This document shows, piece after piece, positions 29,473-38,044 of a stretch of DNA of 64,000 nt. The position numbers were made by a program, and so were the translations under genes. The notes under the pieces are model-generated. The model worked only from the letters and a program-made list of their open reading frames with translations, was not told where the DNA came from and made no database searches. This DNA is from RYN-230 sp963841695 (GTDB lineage Bacteria > Actinomycetota > Actinomycetes > Streptosporangiales > Streptosporangiaceae): contig CAWJDQ010000013.1 in assembly GCA_963841695.1 (NCBI GenBank), positions 186,001-250,000 on the forward strand, written 5' to 3'. Position 1 is the first letter of the stretch, and each line of letters begins with the position of its first letter.

Positions 29473-30370
29473 TCAGGCGCCGGGGGCAGCGTTCCCGGCG
29501 CTGGCTGACCAGGTCCCGGGCCAGCGGGTCCCGGGCCAGCGGGCGGGTCACCGGCCTGGGCGTCCTCGGCGACCGGATGGAGCCCGTTGGCCGGCTGGGC
29601 CGGGCGGCCGCACCGTTCCCGGCGGTGCCCCCGGTGACGGCGTCCGCGCCGCTCTCGGCACCGCCGCTGATGGCTTTCCAGGCCGCCTCGGCCGCCTGCT
29701 GCTCGGCTTCCTTCTTGGAGCGCCCCGAGCCGGAGCCGTACGTCCGGCCCCCGACCCGGACCGTCGCACGGAAGAATTTCTGGTGGTCCGGGCCGCTCTC
29801 GTCGACGTGATACTCAGGGACGCCCAGGAAGCCGGAGGCGGTGAGTTCCTGCAGCGAGGTCTTCCAGTCCAGGCCGGCGCCGAGCCCCGCGGAGCGGTCG
29901 ATCACCGGGTCGAAGAGCCGGTGCACGAGGCGGTCCGCGGCGGCCAGGCCGCACTCGAAGTACACCGCGCCGATCAGGGCCTCCAGCGTGTCGGCCAGGA
30001 TCGAGGACTTGTCGCGGCCCCCGGTGCCCTCTTCGCCCCGGCCGAGCCGCACGTAGGAGCCGAGCTGGAGGGACCGGGCCACGTCGGCGAGCGCGCGCAT
30101 CTGGACCACGGCCGCCCGGAGCTTGGCCAGCTGGCCCTCGGGCAGGTCGGGATAGGTGCGGAACAGGGTGTCGGTGACGATCAGGCCGAGGACCGCGTCC
30201 CCGAGGAACTCGAGCCGCTCGTTGGTGGGCAGCCCGCCGTTCTCGTACGCGAAGGACCGGTGGGTGAGAGCGCGCTCCAGCAACCCCGGGCTCAGCCCAG
30301 AGTCGATCGCCCGCAGCAGCTCGGAATTATCCGGTTCGCGTGCTGCGCCGCCGTTTGACCCGCCTCTCAC
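29473..30370 (-). CDS. rnc: ribonuclease III (C-terminal end uncertain)
   Basis: Double-strand-specific RNase for rRNA and mRNA processing. From the GTG at 30370, the signature ERLEFLGDAVLG is at residues 51-62, followed by DTLEALIGAVY and a double-stranded RNA-binding domain (TASGFLGVPEYHVDESGPDH, SKKEAEQQAAEAAWKA). After about residue 232 the tail is Gly/Ala/Arg-rich. As written, the open frame continues to 29033 through mutM; a stop in another frame at 29473-29475, preceded by codons reading SAGNAAPGA, is a more natural end and implies an indel in the tail. The end coordinate is therefore inferred. Confidence 0.88.
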
Positions 30371-30389
30371 GCCGTGCCCTTTCAGCGCA

Positions 30390-30566
30390 TCAGGTAGGAC
30401 TGATCACCTGACGACGGTTGTAGGTCCCGCATGTCGGGCAGGCCGTGTGCGGGAGCTTCGGGTCCCGGCACTGCGGGCAGCGCACGAGCGCCGGCGCGGT
30501 CGTCTTCCACTGGGCCCGGCGGGACCTCGTGTTGCTGCGTGACATCCGCCGCTTGGGAACAGCCAC
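30390..30566 (-). CDS. rpmF: 50S ribosomal protein L32
   Basis: A 58-residue protein starting MAVPKRRMSRSNTRSRRAQW at the GTG 30566. CPQC and CPTC form the zinc-ribbon, so this is the zinc-binding form. An AAGGAGAG ribosome binding site precedes it. It lies 23 bp downstream of the DUF177 gene and 20 bp upstream of rnc, the standard yceD-rpmF-rnc order. Confidence 0.97.
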   Translation of the reverse strand: MAVPKRRMSRSNTRSRRAQWKTTAPALVRCPQCRDPKLPHTACPTCGTYNRRQVISPT

Positions 30567-30589
30567 GTTAACTCTCCTTCGTTCTGAAC

Positions 30590-31279
30590 TCAGTCATCCG
30601 GTTCGCCTGCGGAGGGTGCCCGCCGGCCGTTCCCGTTCATTTCCGTGTCATCCAGCTCAGGGCGGCCAGCCGCGGGACCACCGTCTGCCCCGGGGCCGGC
30701 GCCTTCGCCGAGGCCACCGGGCCGGGAGACAGCCTCCTGGAGGCTGGCCCACCGCGGATCGATGGCCGGGCCGTGCCCGTGGTCGGGACCAGCCTGGGCG
30801 AGCGGGGCGCCGCACTCCACGCACAGTCCCGGGCAGTCCTCCTGGCACAGCGGCGCCAGTGGCAGCGCGAGCACGAGCGCGTCGTGCAGGACCGGCTCGA
30901 AGTCGAGCAGGTCTCCCTGCAGAGAGTACCCTTCGGCGTCGGCCGGGCCGTCGTCCGCGGAGTAGGCGAACAATTCCTGGCACCGGACCTCCACCGGCTC
31001 GCTGACCGGCTCCAGGCACCGCGCGCATTCCCCGGTGACCTGGGCCCGGGCTGTCGCCGTGACCAAGACTCCCTCCGACACCGCCTCCATCCGGACGTCC
31101 ATCTCCACGTCGCTGCCCTCGGTCACGCCAGCCAGACCGGCCTCCACGTACGCGGGAGCCGGGACCGTGCGCTTCTGCGAGTACTCCGATCCGGGGCTGC
31201 GGCCGAGGTCGAGGGTGCTGAAGACCAGGGGCTTGCGGGGATCGAGTCGCGCTGCTGGGTTTTTTCGTGACTGTGGCAT
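30590..31279 (-). CDS. yceD: DUF177/YceD family protein
   Basis: About 229 residues from the ATG at 31279 (MPQSRKNPAARLDPRKPLVF). The family core is visible: GECARCLEPVSEPVEV and, later, LCQEDCPGLCVECGAPL, which supply Cys pairs likely to bind zinc. Homologues are linked to 23S rRNA accumulation and always lie beside rpmF. The C-terminal 40 residues are Gly/Pro-rich. Confidence 0.93.
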   Translation of the reverse strand: MPQSRKNPAARLDPRKPLVFSTLDLGRSPGSEYSQKRTVPAPAYVEAGLAGVTEGSDVEMDVRMEAVSEGVLVTATARAQVTGECARCLEPVSEPVEVRCQELFAYSADDGPADAEGYSLQGDLLDFEPVLHDALVLALPLAPLCQEDCPGLCVECGAPLAQAGPDHGHGPAIDPRWASLQEAVSRPGGLGEGAGPGADGGPAAGRPELDDTEMNGNGRRAPSAGEPDD

Positions 31280-31401
31280 AGCAAGTACGGTGTTCGGCGA
31301 GGTTGGATTGATCAGCCTACCTGGGTGCCGGCCGTTTCCCAACTTAAGGCGCGGTGCGGCCCGCGCCGCCGCGCGGTCAGCCCCGTGGTCAGGCCCCGTG
31401 G

Positions 31402-31920
31402 TCAGGTGGAGCCGAGCCGCTCCTGGAGGCGCTCGAACACCAGCTCCGGCACCAGGGAGGTGACGTCGCCGCCGTACCGGCAGATCTCCTTGACCAGGCT
31501 GGACCGCAGGAAGCTGTACACCGGGTTGGCCGCGATGAACAGCGTCTCGACCTCCGCGAGACGGTAGTTCATCTGGGCCATTTCCATCTCGTACTCGAAG
31601 TCGCTGACCGCCCGCAGGCCCTTCACGATCGCCGAGACCCCGTTGACCCGGCAGAATTCGACGAGCAGCCCCCGGAAGACGCCGACCTCGACGTTCTTCA
31701 TGTCCGAGGTCACCTCGCGGAGCATCTCGACCCGCTCCTCCACCGTGAACAGGCCCTGCTTGGCCTGGTTGGCCCCGACGACGACGAGCACCTCATCGTG
31801 CAGCAGGGCCGCCCGGCTGATGATGTCGAGATGACCGTTGGTCACCGGATCGAACGAGCCCGGACAGACGACACGACGCACGCGGTCACGCCCTTCCGTC
31901 ACAACATTCGCGCTGCCCAT
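31402..31920 (-). CDS. coaD: phosphopantetheine adenylyltransferase
   Basis: Penultimate step of coenzyme A synthesis. Nucleotidyltransferase motif VCPGSFDPVTNGHLDII, then GLRAVSDFEYEMEMAQMN and YSFLRSSLVKEI, all typical of CoaD. The ATG at 31920 overlaps the rsmD stop (TGATG), favouring a coupled start and 172 residues; the GTG at 31881 would give the more usual N-terminus and about 159 residues. Confidence 0.96.
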   Translation of the reverse strand: MGSANVVTEGRDRVRRVVCPGSFDPVTNGHLDIISRAALLHDEVLVVVGANQAKQGLFTVEERVEMLREVTSDMKNVEVGVFRGLLVEFCRVNGVSAIVKGLRAVSDFEYEMEMAQMNYRLAEVETLFIAANPVYSFLRSSLVKEICRYGGDVTSLVPELVFERLQERLGST

Positions 31921-32510
31921 CACGGTTCTTCCGCCGTCTGGGCGCCTGCGGCGAGACCGTACCAGAACGTCGTGTCGCCGTAGCGGCGGGACCGCTCTGG
32001 TGCGTACCCGGGCGGCCAGCTGACCGGCCCGGAGCGGGTGGCCCGCTCCACCGCGACGACAGCTCCCGGGACTAGCCAGCCACCGCCCGCCAGCCCGGCC
32101 AGCATCCCGGTCACCTCGCCATCGGTCACCGCGTAGGGCGGGTCGGCCACGGCCACGTCGTAGCGGTCCGGCCCGGCCGGTCCCCGGCTGAGCAGCCGGT
32201 CCACCCGGTCGGTGACCAGCTCGGCCCCGCTCAGCCCGACCGCCTGGATGTTGCCCCGGATCACCCGGGCGGCCCGCGCGTCGGCTTCCACGAGCAGCGC
32301 CCGCCGCGCGCCGCGGGAGAGCGCTTCCAGCCCCACCGCGCCCGAGCCCGCGTACAGGTCGAGGACGCACGCCCCGTCCAGCGGGCCGTGCAGCGCCATG
32401 AGCGTGCCGAACAGCCCTTCCCGGGCCCGGTCGCTGGTGGGCCGGGTGAGCCGGCCCGCCGGGACGGTCAGCCGGCGGCCTCCTGCCGCGCCGGCGATGA
32501 CCCGGGTCAC
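31920..32510 (-). CDS. rsmD: 16S rRNA (guanine966-N2)-methyltransferase
   Basis: S-adenosylmethionine-dependent methyltransferase of the small-subunit rRNA. From a GTG at 32510 it reads VTRVIAGAAGGRRLTVPAG; the AdoMet site is VLDLYAGSGAVGLEALSRGA and the catalytic motif is VADPPYAV. About 196 residues, normal length. The frame stays open upstream through an 18-bp repeat array, but that part is not conserved. It lies downstream of recG and overlaps coaD. Confidence 0.94.
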   Translation of the reverse strand: MTRVIAGAAGGRRLTVPAGRLTRPTSDRAREGLFGTLMALHGPLDGACVLDLYAGSGAVGLEALSRGARRALLVEADARAARVIRGNIQAVGLSGAELVTDRVDRLLSRGPAGPDRYDVAVADPPYAVTDGEVTGMLAGLAGGGWLVPGAVVAVERATRSGPVSWPPGYAPERSRRYGDTTFWYGLAAGAQTAEEP

Positions 32511-32529
32511 CGCGGCCGCTCCGGCACGC

Positions 32530-32601
32530 CGCACGCCCGGCTCACGCCGCACGCCCGGCTCACGCAGGGGGCCCGGCTCACGCAGCGGGCCCGGCTCACG
32601 C
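32530..32601. repeat. 18-bp tandem repeat, four copies, at the recG-rsmD junction
   Basis: Units at 32530-32547 and 32548-32565 are identical (CGCACGCCCGGCTCACGC); 32566-32583 and 32584-32601 differ in the first four to five bases. The last copy contains the recG stop codon. Confidence 0.95.
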
Positions 32602-34869
32602 CTTCTCCAGGAACTTGGCCTGTTCCTCGTCCAGCAGCGCACGGATCGCGCTGACCAGGGCGGGGTGGCCGGCCAGCCGGGGATCGGCGTCCACCAGCAC
32701 CTGGGCCTCCATCCGGGCCTGCACGATCAGCTCCTCGTCGCGCAGCAGGGTCAGCATCTTCAGCCCGGACTTGCGGCCCGCCTGCGCGGCGCCCAGCACA
32801 TTCCCCTCGCGGCGCTGCTCGAGGTCGAGCCGGGACAGCGCGAACCCGTCCACCGTCGCGGCGACCGCCTCCAGCCGCTCACGGGCGGGGCTGGCCGGCG
32901 GTGAGTCCGTGACCAGCAGGCACAGCCCCGGCTTGCCGCCCCGGCCGACCCGGCCGCGCAGCTGGTGCAGCTGGGACACGCCGAACCGGTCCGCGTCCAT
33001 GATCACCATGATGGTCGCGTTCGGCACGTCCACGCCGACCTCCACGACCGTCGTCGCCACCAGCACGTCCACGGACCCGTCGGCGAAGGCCCGCATGGCC
33101 GCGTCCTTGTCCTCGGCGGGCATCCGCCCGTGCAGCATGCGCATCCGCAGCCCGGCCAGCGGGCCGTCAGCCAGCTCGGCCATCAGGTCCAGGACCGACC
33201 GCGGCGGCCGCTCAGCGTCCTCCTCGTAGAGCTCGTACTCCACGTCGGTGTCGTCATCCAGGAGGCCACCGGCCGGGCCGGCCACCTCGCCCGCGCCGGG
33301 CCCCCCTGCGGGCGGGTCGGCCTGCCCCTCGCCGTCCCCGGCACCGATGCGCGGGCAGACCACGTAGGCCTGGCCGCCGCCCGCCACCTCCTCGCGGAGC
33401 CGCTCCCAGGTCCGCGCGAGGTAGTGCGGCTTGTCCGCGGCGGGGACCACGTGCGTGGTGATCGGTGCCCGCCCGGCGGGCAGCTCGCTCAGCGTGGACA
33501 CGTCGAGGTCGCCGTAGACGGTCATGGCCACCGTGCGCGGGATCGGTGTGGCCGTCATGACCAGCACGTGCGGGCGGCTGCCCCGGGCCCGCTCCCGCAG
33601 CGCGTCCCGCTGCTGGACCCCGAACCGGTGCTGCTCGTCGATCACCGCCAGGCCCAGATCAGCAAAAACGATCTGATCGTCGAGACGTACCCGGTGATAC
33701 AGCAGGGTGTGGGTGCCGATCACGATTCCCGCCGCCCCGGAGGCGACTTCCTCCAGGGCGGCCCGGCGCACCTTGGCCCCTTGCGATCCGGTGAGCAGGG
33801 CCACCCGGGTGGCGTGCCCGGCACCATCGAGCTCACCGGCCCGGGCGAGCGGGCCGAGCAGTTCCGTTATCGATCGGTAGTGCTGCTGGGCCAGGACCTC
33901 GGTGGGCGCGAGCAGGGCGGCCTGGCCGCCGTCGTCGATGACCTGGAGCATGGCCCGGACGGCCACCAGGGTCTTGCCGGAGCCCACCTCGCCCTGCAGC
34001 AGGCGGTGCATCGGGTGCTCCCGGCACAGCGCGGTGGTGATCTCCTCGCCCGCGGCGAGCTGGCCCTTGGTCAGGGCGAACGGCAGGCGGGCGTCGAACG
34101 CCTCGAGCAGCCCGCCGCGCCGCGGGATCCGCGGCGTGGCCGGCAGGGCGTCCTCGGCCCGCCGCCGCTGGGCCAGGACCGTCTGGAGCACGAACGCCTC
34201 GTCCCACTTCAGCCGGAGCCGGGCCGGCTCGATCTCGGCGTACTCCACCGGGCGGTGGATGCCGTGCCAGGCCGCCAGCTGGCTCTGCAGCCCGTAGCGG
34301 GTGCGGACCTCGGCCGGCAGCGGGTCGTCGGCCAGATCGAGGGTGTCCAGCACGGTGCCGATGGCCTTGGCGATCTTCCAGGACGCCATCTCCCGGGTGG
34401 CCGGGTACACCGGGATGATCTGGGCCGCGTGCTCGGCGGCCAGCTCGGTGCCCGGGTCCGCCGTGCCCAGCAGCTCGCAGTCGGGGTGGATGAGCTGGCG
34501 CTTGCGGCCGTAGGAGGACACCTGGCCGGCGAACAGGCCGTGCAGCCCGGGCTTCATCTCCCGCTCGCGCCAGGGCTGCCCGAAGAAGGCCAGGGTCAGC
34601 GTCCCGCGGCCGTCGGTGACGGTCACCTCGGTCAGCTTCGCGCGCCGGTTCTTCATCATCCGGCTGGTGACGGCGGAGATCTGGGCCAGCACCGTGACGT
34701 GCTCGCCGTCGCGCAGCGAGGCCAGGTCGGTCAGCTCACCCCGCTGCTCGTAGCGGCGGGGGTAGTACCGCAGCAGCTCGCCCACGGTGTGCACGTCCAG
34801 CGCCCGGGCCAGGGTTTTGGCCGTCTTCGGGCCGAACTCCCGGTCGAGCGGGTCATCAAGCCTCGCCAT
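32596..34869 (-). CDS. recG: ATP-dependent DNA helicase RecG
   Basis: Branched-DNA helicase for fork regression and recombination. From the ATG at 34869 (MARLDDPLDREFG) about 757 residues. The N-terminal wedge/OB domain (ELLRYYPRRYEQRG) is followed by helicase motifs: Walker A GEVGSGKTLVA, IGTHTLLY, DEQHRFGVQQR, TATPIPRT, and in the second RecA lobe MLHGRMPAEDKDAAM and GRVGRGGKPG. An acidic insertion (DDDTDVEYELYEEDAERP) lies in the second lobe. It is divergent from rpmB. Confidence 0.96.
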   Translation of the reverse strand: MARLDDPLDREFGPKTAKTLARALDVHTVGELLRYYPRRYEQRGELTDLASLRDGEHVTVLAQISAVTSRMMKNRRAKLTEVTVTDGRGTLTLAFFGQPWREREMKPGLHGLFAGQVSSYGRKRQLIHPDCELLGTADPGTELAAEHAAQIIPVYPATREMASWKIAKAIGTVLDTLDLADDPLPAEVRTRYGLQSQLAAWHGIHRPVEYAEIEPARLRLKWDEAFVLQTVLAQRRRAEDALPATPRIPRRGGLLEAFDARLPFALTKGQLAAGEEITTALCREHPMHRLLQGEVGSGKTLVAVRAMLQVIDDGGQAALLAPTEVLAQQHYRSITELLGPLARAGELDGAGHATRVALLTGSQGAKVRRAALEEVASGAAGIVIGTHTLLYHRVRLDDQIVFADLGLAVIDEQHRFGVQQRDALRERARGSRPHVLVMTATPIPRTVAMTVYGDLDVSTLSELPAGRAPITTHVVPAADKPHYLARTWERLREEVAGGGQAYVVCPRIGAGDGEGQADPPAGGPGAGEVAGPAGGLLDDDTDVEYELYEEDAERPPRSVLDLMAELADGPLAGLRMRMLHGRMPAEDKDAAMRAFADGSVDVLVATTVVEVGVDVPNATIMVIMDADRFGVSQLHQLRGRVGRGGKPGLCLLVTDSPPASPARERLEAVAATVDGFALSRLDLEQRREGNVLGAAQAGRKSGLKMLTLLRDEELIVQARMEAQVLVDADPRLAGHPALVSAIRALLDEEQAKFLEKA

Positions 34870-34998
34870 GGCCTCACAGGATAGGCTGCGGGTACGACGG
34901 GAACGCCCGGCCACGCGGGCCAGAGCGCAGCACCAGCGCTGATTCGCGTTCCGGGCCGCGGGTCGGTTATCCTGAGCGCTGCCCCAGGGCACGGCCGC

Positions 34999-35036
34999 GG
35001 GCGGGGAACCTCCGCCCGCTCTCCCGGTTACGGGAG
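34999..35036 (+). promoter_or_regulatory. two consecutive hairpins in the rpmB leader
   Basis: GGGCGG/CCGCCC around a 7-base loop (34999-35017) and CTCCCG/CGGGAG around GTTA (35021-35036), 50-90 bases before the rpmB start. They could act as attenuators of L28 synthesis; no ligand-binding RNA family was recognised. Confidence 0.4.
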
Positions 35037-35088
35037 GCCTGAGCCCGGGCACATCGGCCGTCATCCGAGTTCTGCAAGGGAGCATCCC

Positions 35089-35274
35089 GTGTCTGCTGTC
35101 TGCGAGATCTGCGGCAAGGGGCCGGGATTCGGCAACAACGTCTCCCACTCCCACCGCCGCACCCCGCGCCGCTGGAACCCGAACATCCAGATCGTGCGGA
35201 CCACCGCCGGCGGGACCAGCAGGCGCGTGCGGGTCTGCACGTCCTGCATCAAGGCCGGGAAAGTCACCCGCTAA
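35089..35274 (+). CDS. rpmB: 50S ribosomal protein L28
   Basis: 61 residues from a GTG with AAGGGAG upstream. MSAVCEICGKGPGFGNNVSH and VCTSCIKAGKV provide two CxxC pairs, so this is the zinc-binding form. SHSHRRTPRRWNPNIQ is typical of L28. It is transcribed away from recG and ends before a hairpin shared with the convergent gene. Confidence 0.97.
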   Translation: MSAVCEICGKGPGFGNNVSHSHRRTPRRWNPNIQIVRTTAGGTSRRVRVCTSCIKAGKVTR

Positions 35275-35292
35275 CCCGGGCCTCCGGCGGGC

Positions 35293-35312
35293 CCGCGGCC
35301 GGGCGGCCGCGG
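35293..35312. terminator. bidirectional terminator hairpin after rpmB
   Basis: CCGCGGCC and GGCCGCGG pair over 8 bp around GGGC, between the rpmB stop (35274) and the stop of the convergent gene at 35317. No T-run. Confidence 0.6.
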
Positions 35313-35316
35313 ATCC

Positions 35317-36147
35317 TCACGGGGCGCTGGCGAACGTGCAGGGCTCCCCGTCAAAAGCGCAACTGGACGGCGGGGCCGGCTGGCCGTCCACGATGACCAT
35401 GAGCCGCACCGGGGCGGTGGCTCCGTCCGCGCGGCCCCAGGCCGGCCAGACCACGCCCCGGGCCACCCCCTCACCCGTGCTGCCCGGCTCCCAGCGCGCG
35501 CCCTGGACGCCGTCGATGCGGGCCCCGGGGTAGCGGAAGGCCAGGCGCCAGGTGTGCGGCCTGGTCCCGCTGAGCCCGCTGATCGTGATCTGGTCGGCGA
35601 AGCCGCCCGTCCAGTGCTCAAGCTGCTGGTACGTGACGCTGAACGGCTGAGCGCCGGAGCCGGGCCGCAGCGCGCCGCTCCGGCCGGCAGCGGAGCCGGT
35701 GCCCCCGGGGTCAGGCGTGGCCACCGGGCCGGCGGCCGCCGGGGCGCTGGGCGTGATGCGCACGCCGGGGCGGGCCGAGGCCAGCGTGCCGCCGTGCGGC
35801 TCTGGGCTGTGGCAACTCCCGGCCAGGCAGTGGCTGGGGAATGGCGCGCTGAAGTGCAGCACGGTCCGGGACATGTTGGCGGCCAGGAAGGCGGCCACGA
35901 CCACGCCCAGACCCGCGGCGAACGTGGGGGTAACCACCAGCCTGCGCAGTGCCGGGCTGATCCGCAGCCCGCCCAGCCGCCCGCCGGGCCGGGCCTTTTC
36001 CGGCCCGTGCCGGTCCGGCTCCCCGCCGTCCCCGTCCGGCGCCCCGCTGTGGCCGGCCCGCAGCACGCCATCCGCCGCCGCCCGCGCGCGGGCGGCGGCG
36101 GATGGCGCCCGGTGCCGGGGCGCCGCTCTCCTGCCCGGTGATCGCAT
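35317..36147 (-). CDS. membrane-anchored protein with CBM2-like extracellular domain
   Basis: Up to 276 residues. A charged N-terminal part (1-66), one membrane segment (about 69-91), an Ala/Pro/Gly linker, and a C-terminal domain (about 170-276) resembling carbohydrate-binding module family 2: conserved Trp in EHWTGGFADQITISG, HTWRLAFRYPGA and GARWEPG, and a terminal Cys pair (SSCAFDGEPCTF). No catalytic domain is attached. The predicted topology puts the module outside the cell. ATG 36147 or GTG 36066 may be the start; a 42-bp palindrome lies exactly between them. At this position Streptomyces have a different small membrane protein, so it may be lineage specific. CBM2 assignment is by motif only. 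Confidence 0.7.
   Translation of the reverse strand: MRSPGRRAAPRHRAPSAAARARAAADGVLRAGHSGAPDGDGGEPDRHGPEKARPGGRLGGLRISPALRRLVVTPTFAAGLGVVVAAFLAANMSRTVLHFSAPFPSHCLAGSCHSPEPHGGTLASARPGVRITPSAPAAAGPVATPDPGGTGSAAGRSGALRPGSGAQPFSVTYQQLEHWTGGFADQITISGLSGTRPHTWRLAFRYPGARIDGVQGARWEPGSTGEGVARGVVWPAWGRADGATAPVRLMVIVDGQPAPPSSCAFDGEPCTFASAP
36066..36107. repeat. 42-bp perfect palindrome
   Basis: Bases 36066-36086 are the exact reverse complement of 36087-36107, with no loop. The left arm begins CGCCATCCGCCGCC. It lies in the 5' part of the CBM2-like gene, ending at a possible GTG start (36064-36066). Confidence 0.95.
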
Positions 36148-36254
36148 TGGGGGGTTTATACCTACGAAAAGGGCGGGTTAACTGTAGTGACATGCTTGTA
36201 ATTTGATGGATACCCGTAATTTGACGGATACAGGGAGTGACGGTAGGTCAGGCG

Positions 36255-37223
36255 TCAGAAATGATTCCATCCGGACAACCTCTCCGATCGCCGCGAATCC
36301 ACCCATACTCCCGGCCCGTCATCCGCCTGGCCCGGGCGGGCCTGCCCGGCCCCCACCCGCCCCATGACCGACCAGCGTCCGGTCAGCCTGGTCTCGGGCG
36401 GGAACGTCGCGACCAGGGCGTGGTCCTCACCGCCGGCCAGGACCCAGTCCAGCGGGTCCTGCTTCGCTAGAGCATCTGCCGCAGCGCGCAGAGCGTTACT
36501 CACCGGCAACTGCGCGGACGCGAGGTCGATGCGCACCCCGCTCTGCCCGGCCAGGTGGCCCAGATCCTGCAGCAGGCCGTCGCTGACGTCGATCATCGAG
36601 GTCGCGCCCAGCTGCGCAGCCTCCGGCCCCGCGGCGTAGTCCGGGTGGGGCCAGCGATGCGCGGCCACCAGCCCGGCGGGCTCGGCCAGCCCGGCCTGGA
36701 GCAGGGCCAGCCCCGCCGCGGAGTGGCCGAGCGCGCCGGACACGGCGACCAGGTCGCCGGGACGGGCCCCGGAGCGGGTGACGGGGGCCCGGCCCGCCAG
36801 GTCACCCAGGGCCGTCACGGCCAGCATGATCAGGGGCGCACCCGACAGATCCCCGCCGGCCACGGTGGCACCGGCCCGGGAGCATTCCTCGGCCAGGCCG
36901 GCCGCCATGTCCTCGGCCCAGGCCACCGGCAGGTCCCCCGGCGCCGCGAGGCCCACCAGGAGGGCGGTCGGCACGGCGCCCATCGCCGCGATGTCGGCCA
37001 GGTTCTGGGCAGCTGCCTTGCCGCCGATTTCCCGGGCCGACGACCAGTCCCGGCGGAAATGCCGGTTCTCGACCAGCACATCGGTGCTGGCCACCACGCG
37101 TCCGTCCGGGGCGGGCAGCACCGCCGCGTCGTCCCCGATGCCCACCAGCGTGCCGGGAGCCTGTGGCAGGCGGGCGGCCAGCGCCGCGATGAGCCCGAAT
37201 TCACCCAGATCCGAGACGGTGAT
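36255..37223 (-). CDS. thiL: thiamine-monophosphate kinase
   Basis: Final step of thiamine diphosphate synthesis. The ATP/Mg site GIGDDAAVLPAPDGR, STDVLVENRHFRRDW, KAAAQNLADIAAMGA and SMIDVSDGLLQDLGHL are typical. The conserved N-terminal GEFGLIAALAARL lies upstream of the first standard start (GTG at 37145). In that frame no ATG, GTG or TTG occurs before it. A GGGAGG site precedes ATC at 37223, so an AUC start, a CUG start at 37208, or an upstream indel are the options. I extended the gene to 37223 to keep the conserved residues. Confidence 0.88.
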   Translation of the reverse strand: MTVSDLGEFGLIAALAARLPQAPGTLVGIGDDAAVLPAPDGRVVASTDVLVENRHFRRDWSSAREIGGKAAAQNLADIAAMGAVPTALLVGLAAPGDLPVAWAEDMAAGLAEECSRAGATVAGGDLSGAPLIMLAVTALGDLAGRAPVTRSGARPGDLVAVSGALGHSAAGLALLQAGLAEPAGLVAAHRWPHPDYAAGPEAAQLGATSMIDVSDGLLQDLGHLAGQSGVRIDLASAQLPVSNALRAAADALAKQDPLDWVLAGGEDHALVATFPPETRLTGRWSVMGRVGAGQARPGQADDGPGVWVDSRRSERLSGWNHF

Positions 37224-37306
37224 GGGACCCTCCCGGCTGCCGACTGTGGATTTAGGGTAGCGTGGCCACTCCGGCCGAAGGCAATGAGGCCCCCCGGGGA
37301 GGACGC

Positions 37307-37540
37307 ATGGTCCAGGCTTACATCCTCGTGCAGACCGAGGTGGGAAAGGCCGCCGAGGTCGCTCGCCGCATCGGGGACATCCAGGGGGTGACCATGGCCG
37401 AGGACGTTACCGGGCCCTATGACGTGATCGTCCGGGCTGAAGCGGGCAACGTCGATGACCTCGGCAAGCTGGTGGTCGCCCAGATCCAGAACGTGACCGG
37501 CATCACCAGGACCCTGACCTGCCCCATCGTGCACATATGA
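37307..37540 (+). CDS. Lrp/AsnC-type ligand-binding (RAM) domain protein
   Basis: 77 residues from the ATG at 37307, with GGGGAGGA upstream. It is a stand-alone RAM domain (VQAYILVQTEVGKAAEVARR, GPYDVIVRAEAGNVDDLGKL, GITRTLTCPIV) without the DNA-binding part of Lrp. Such proteins bind amino acids or other small ligands as oligomers. It is divergent from thiL. A GTG at 37262 is an alternative but less likely start. Confidence 0.88.
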   Translation: MVQAYILVQTEVGKAAEVARRIGDIQGVTMAEDVTGPYDVIVRAEAGNVDDLGKLVVAQIQNVTGITRTLTCPIVHI

Positions 37541-37605
37541 ACCCGACGGGACGCTGACATCGTCCCGGAAGCCATCTCAGCCGCCGGCCTCGGCCAGGTG
37601 ATCTT

Positions 37606-37860
37606 GTGAGTGATCAGTTCAGGGTTGACCCGAACGCGCCGAAGCTGATTTACGTCCAGGTGGCCGAGCACATCGCCCAGCGCATCACAGCGGGCGAGCT
37701 GGCCCCGGGCGCCAGGCTGGCCGCTGAGCGGGATCTCGCCGCCGAGTACGGGGTCACCTACGACACCATCCGGCGGGCGACCGGGCTGCTGCGGGAACGC
37801 GGCCTGATCCTCACCATCGTCGGCCGCGGCACGTTCGTCACCCGGGAATCGGAGACCTGA
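37606..37860 (+). CDS. short GntR-family winged-helix regulator
   Basis: 84 residues from a GTG. It has only the GntR winged helix: YVQVAEHIAQRITAGELAPG, RDLAAEYGVTYDTIRRA, GRGTFVTRES. No effector domain is attached. Such minimal GntR proteins are common in actinomycetes, with unknown ligands. It is 65 bp after the RAM-domain gene and followed by a hairpin. Confidence 0.88.
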   Translation: MSDQFRVDPNAPKLIYVQVAEHIAQRITAGELAPGARLAAERDLAAEYGVTYDTIRRATGLLRERGLILTIVGRGTFVTRESET

Positions 37861-37869
37861 CCCGCAGGC

Positions 37870-37891
37870 GGCTCCCACGGTTCAGGGAGCC
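37870..37891 (+). terminator. hairpin after the short gntR gene
   Basis: GGCTCCC and GGGAGCC pair over 7 bp around an 8-base loop, 10 bases after the stop codon. No T-run. Confidence 0.55.
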
Positions 37892-38044
37892 ACCGGCCAG
37901 CCGGAATGGGACAGTTCTCGCTGTGAAGCCCAGGCCTGAGCGGCTCCATCACCCCTGTGCATTGACCTGCCCGCGCAAACCGGGCGCTCTTCCCGGATGG
38001 GCGGGCAGACGCTGGGTAGGGTGGGCAGCGAGCACGGGAGGATC

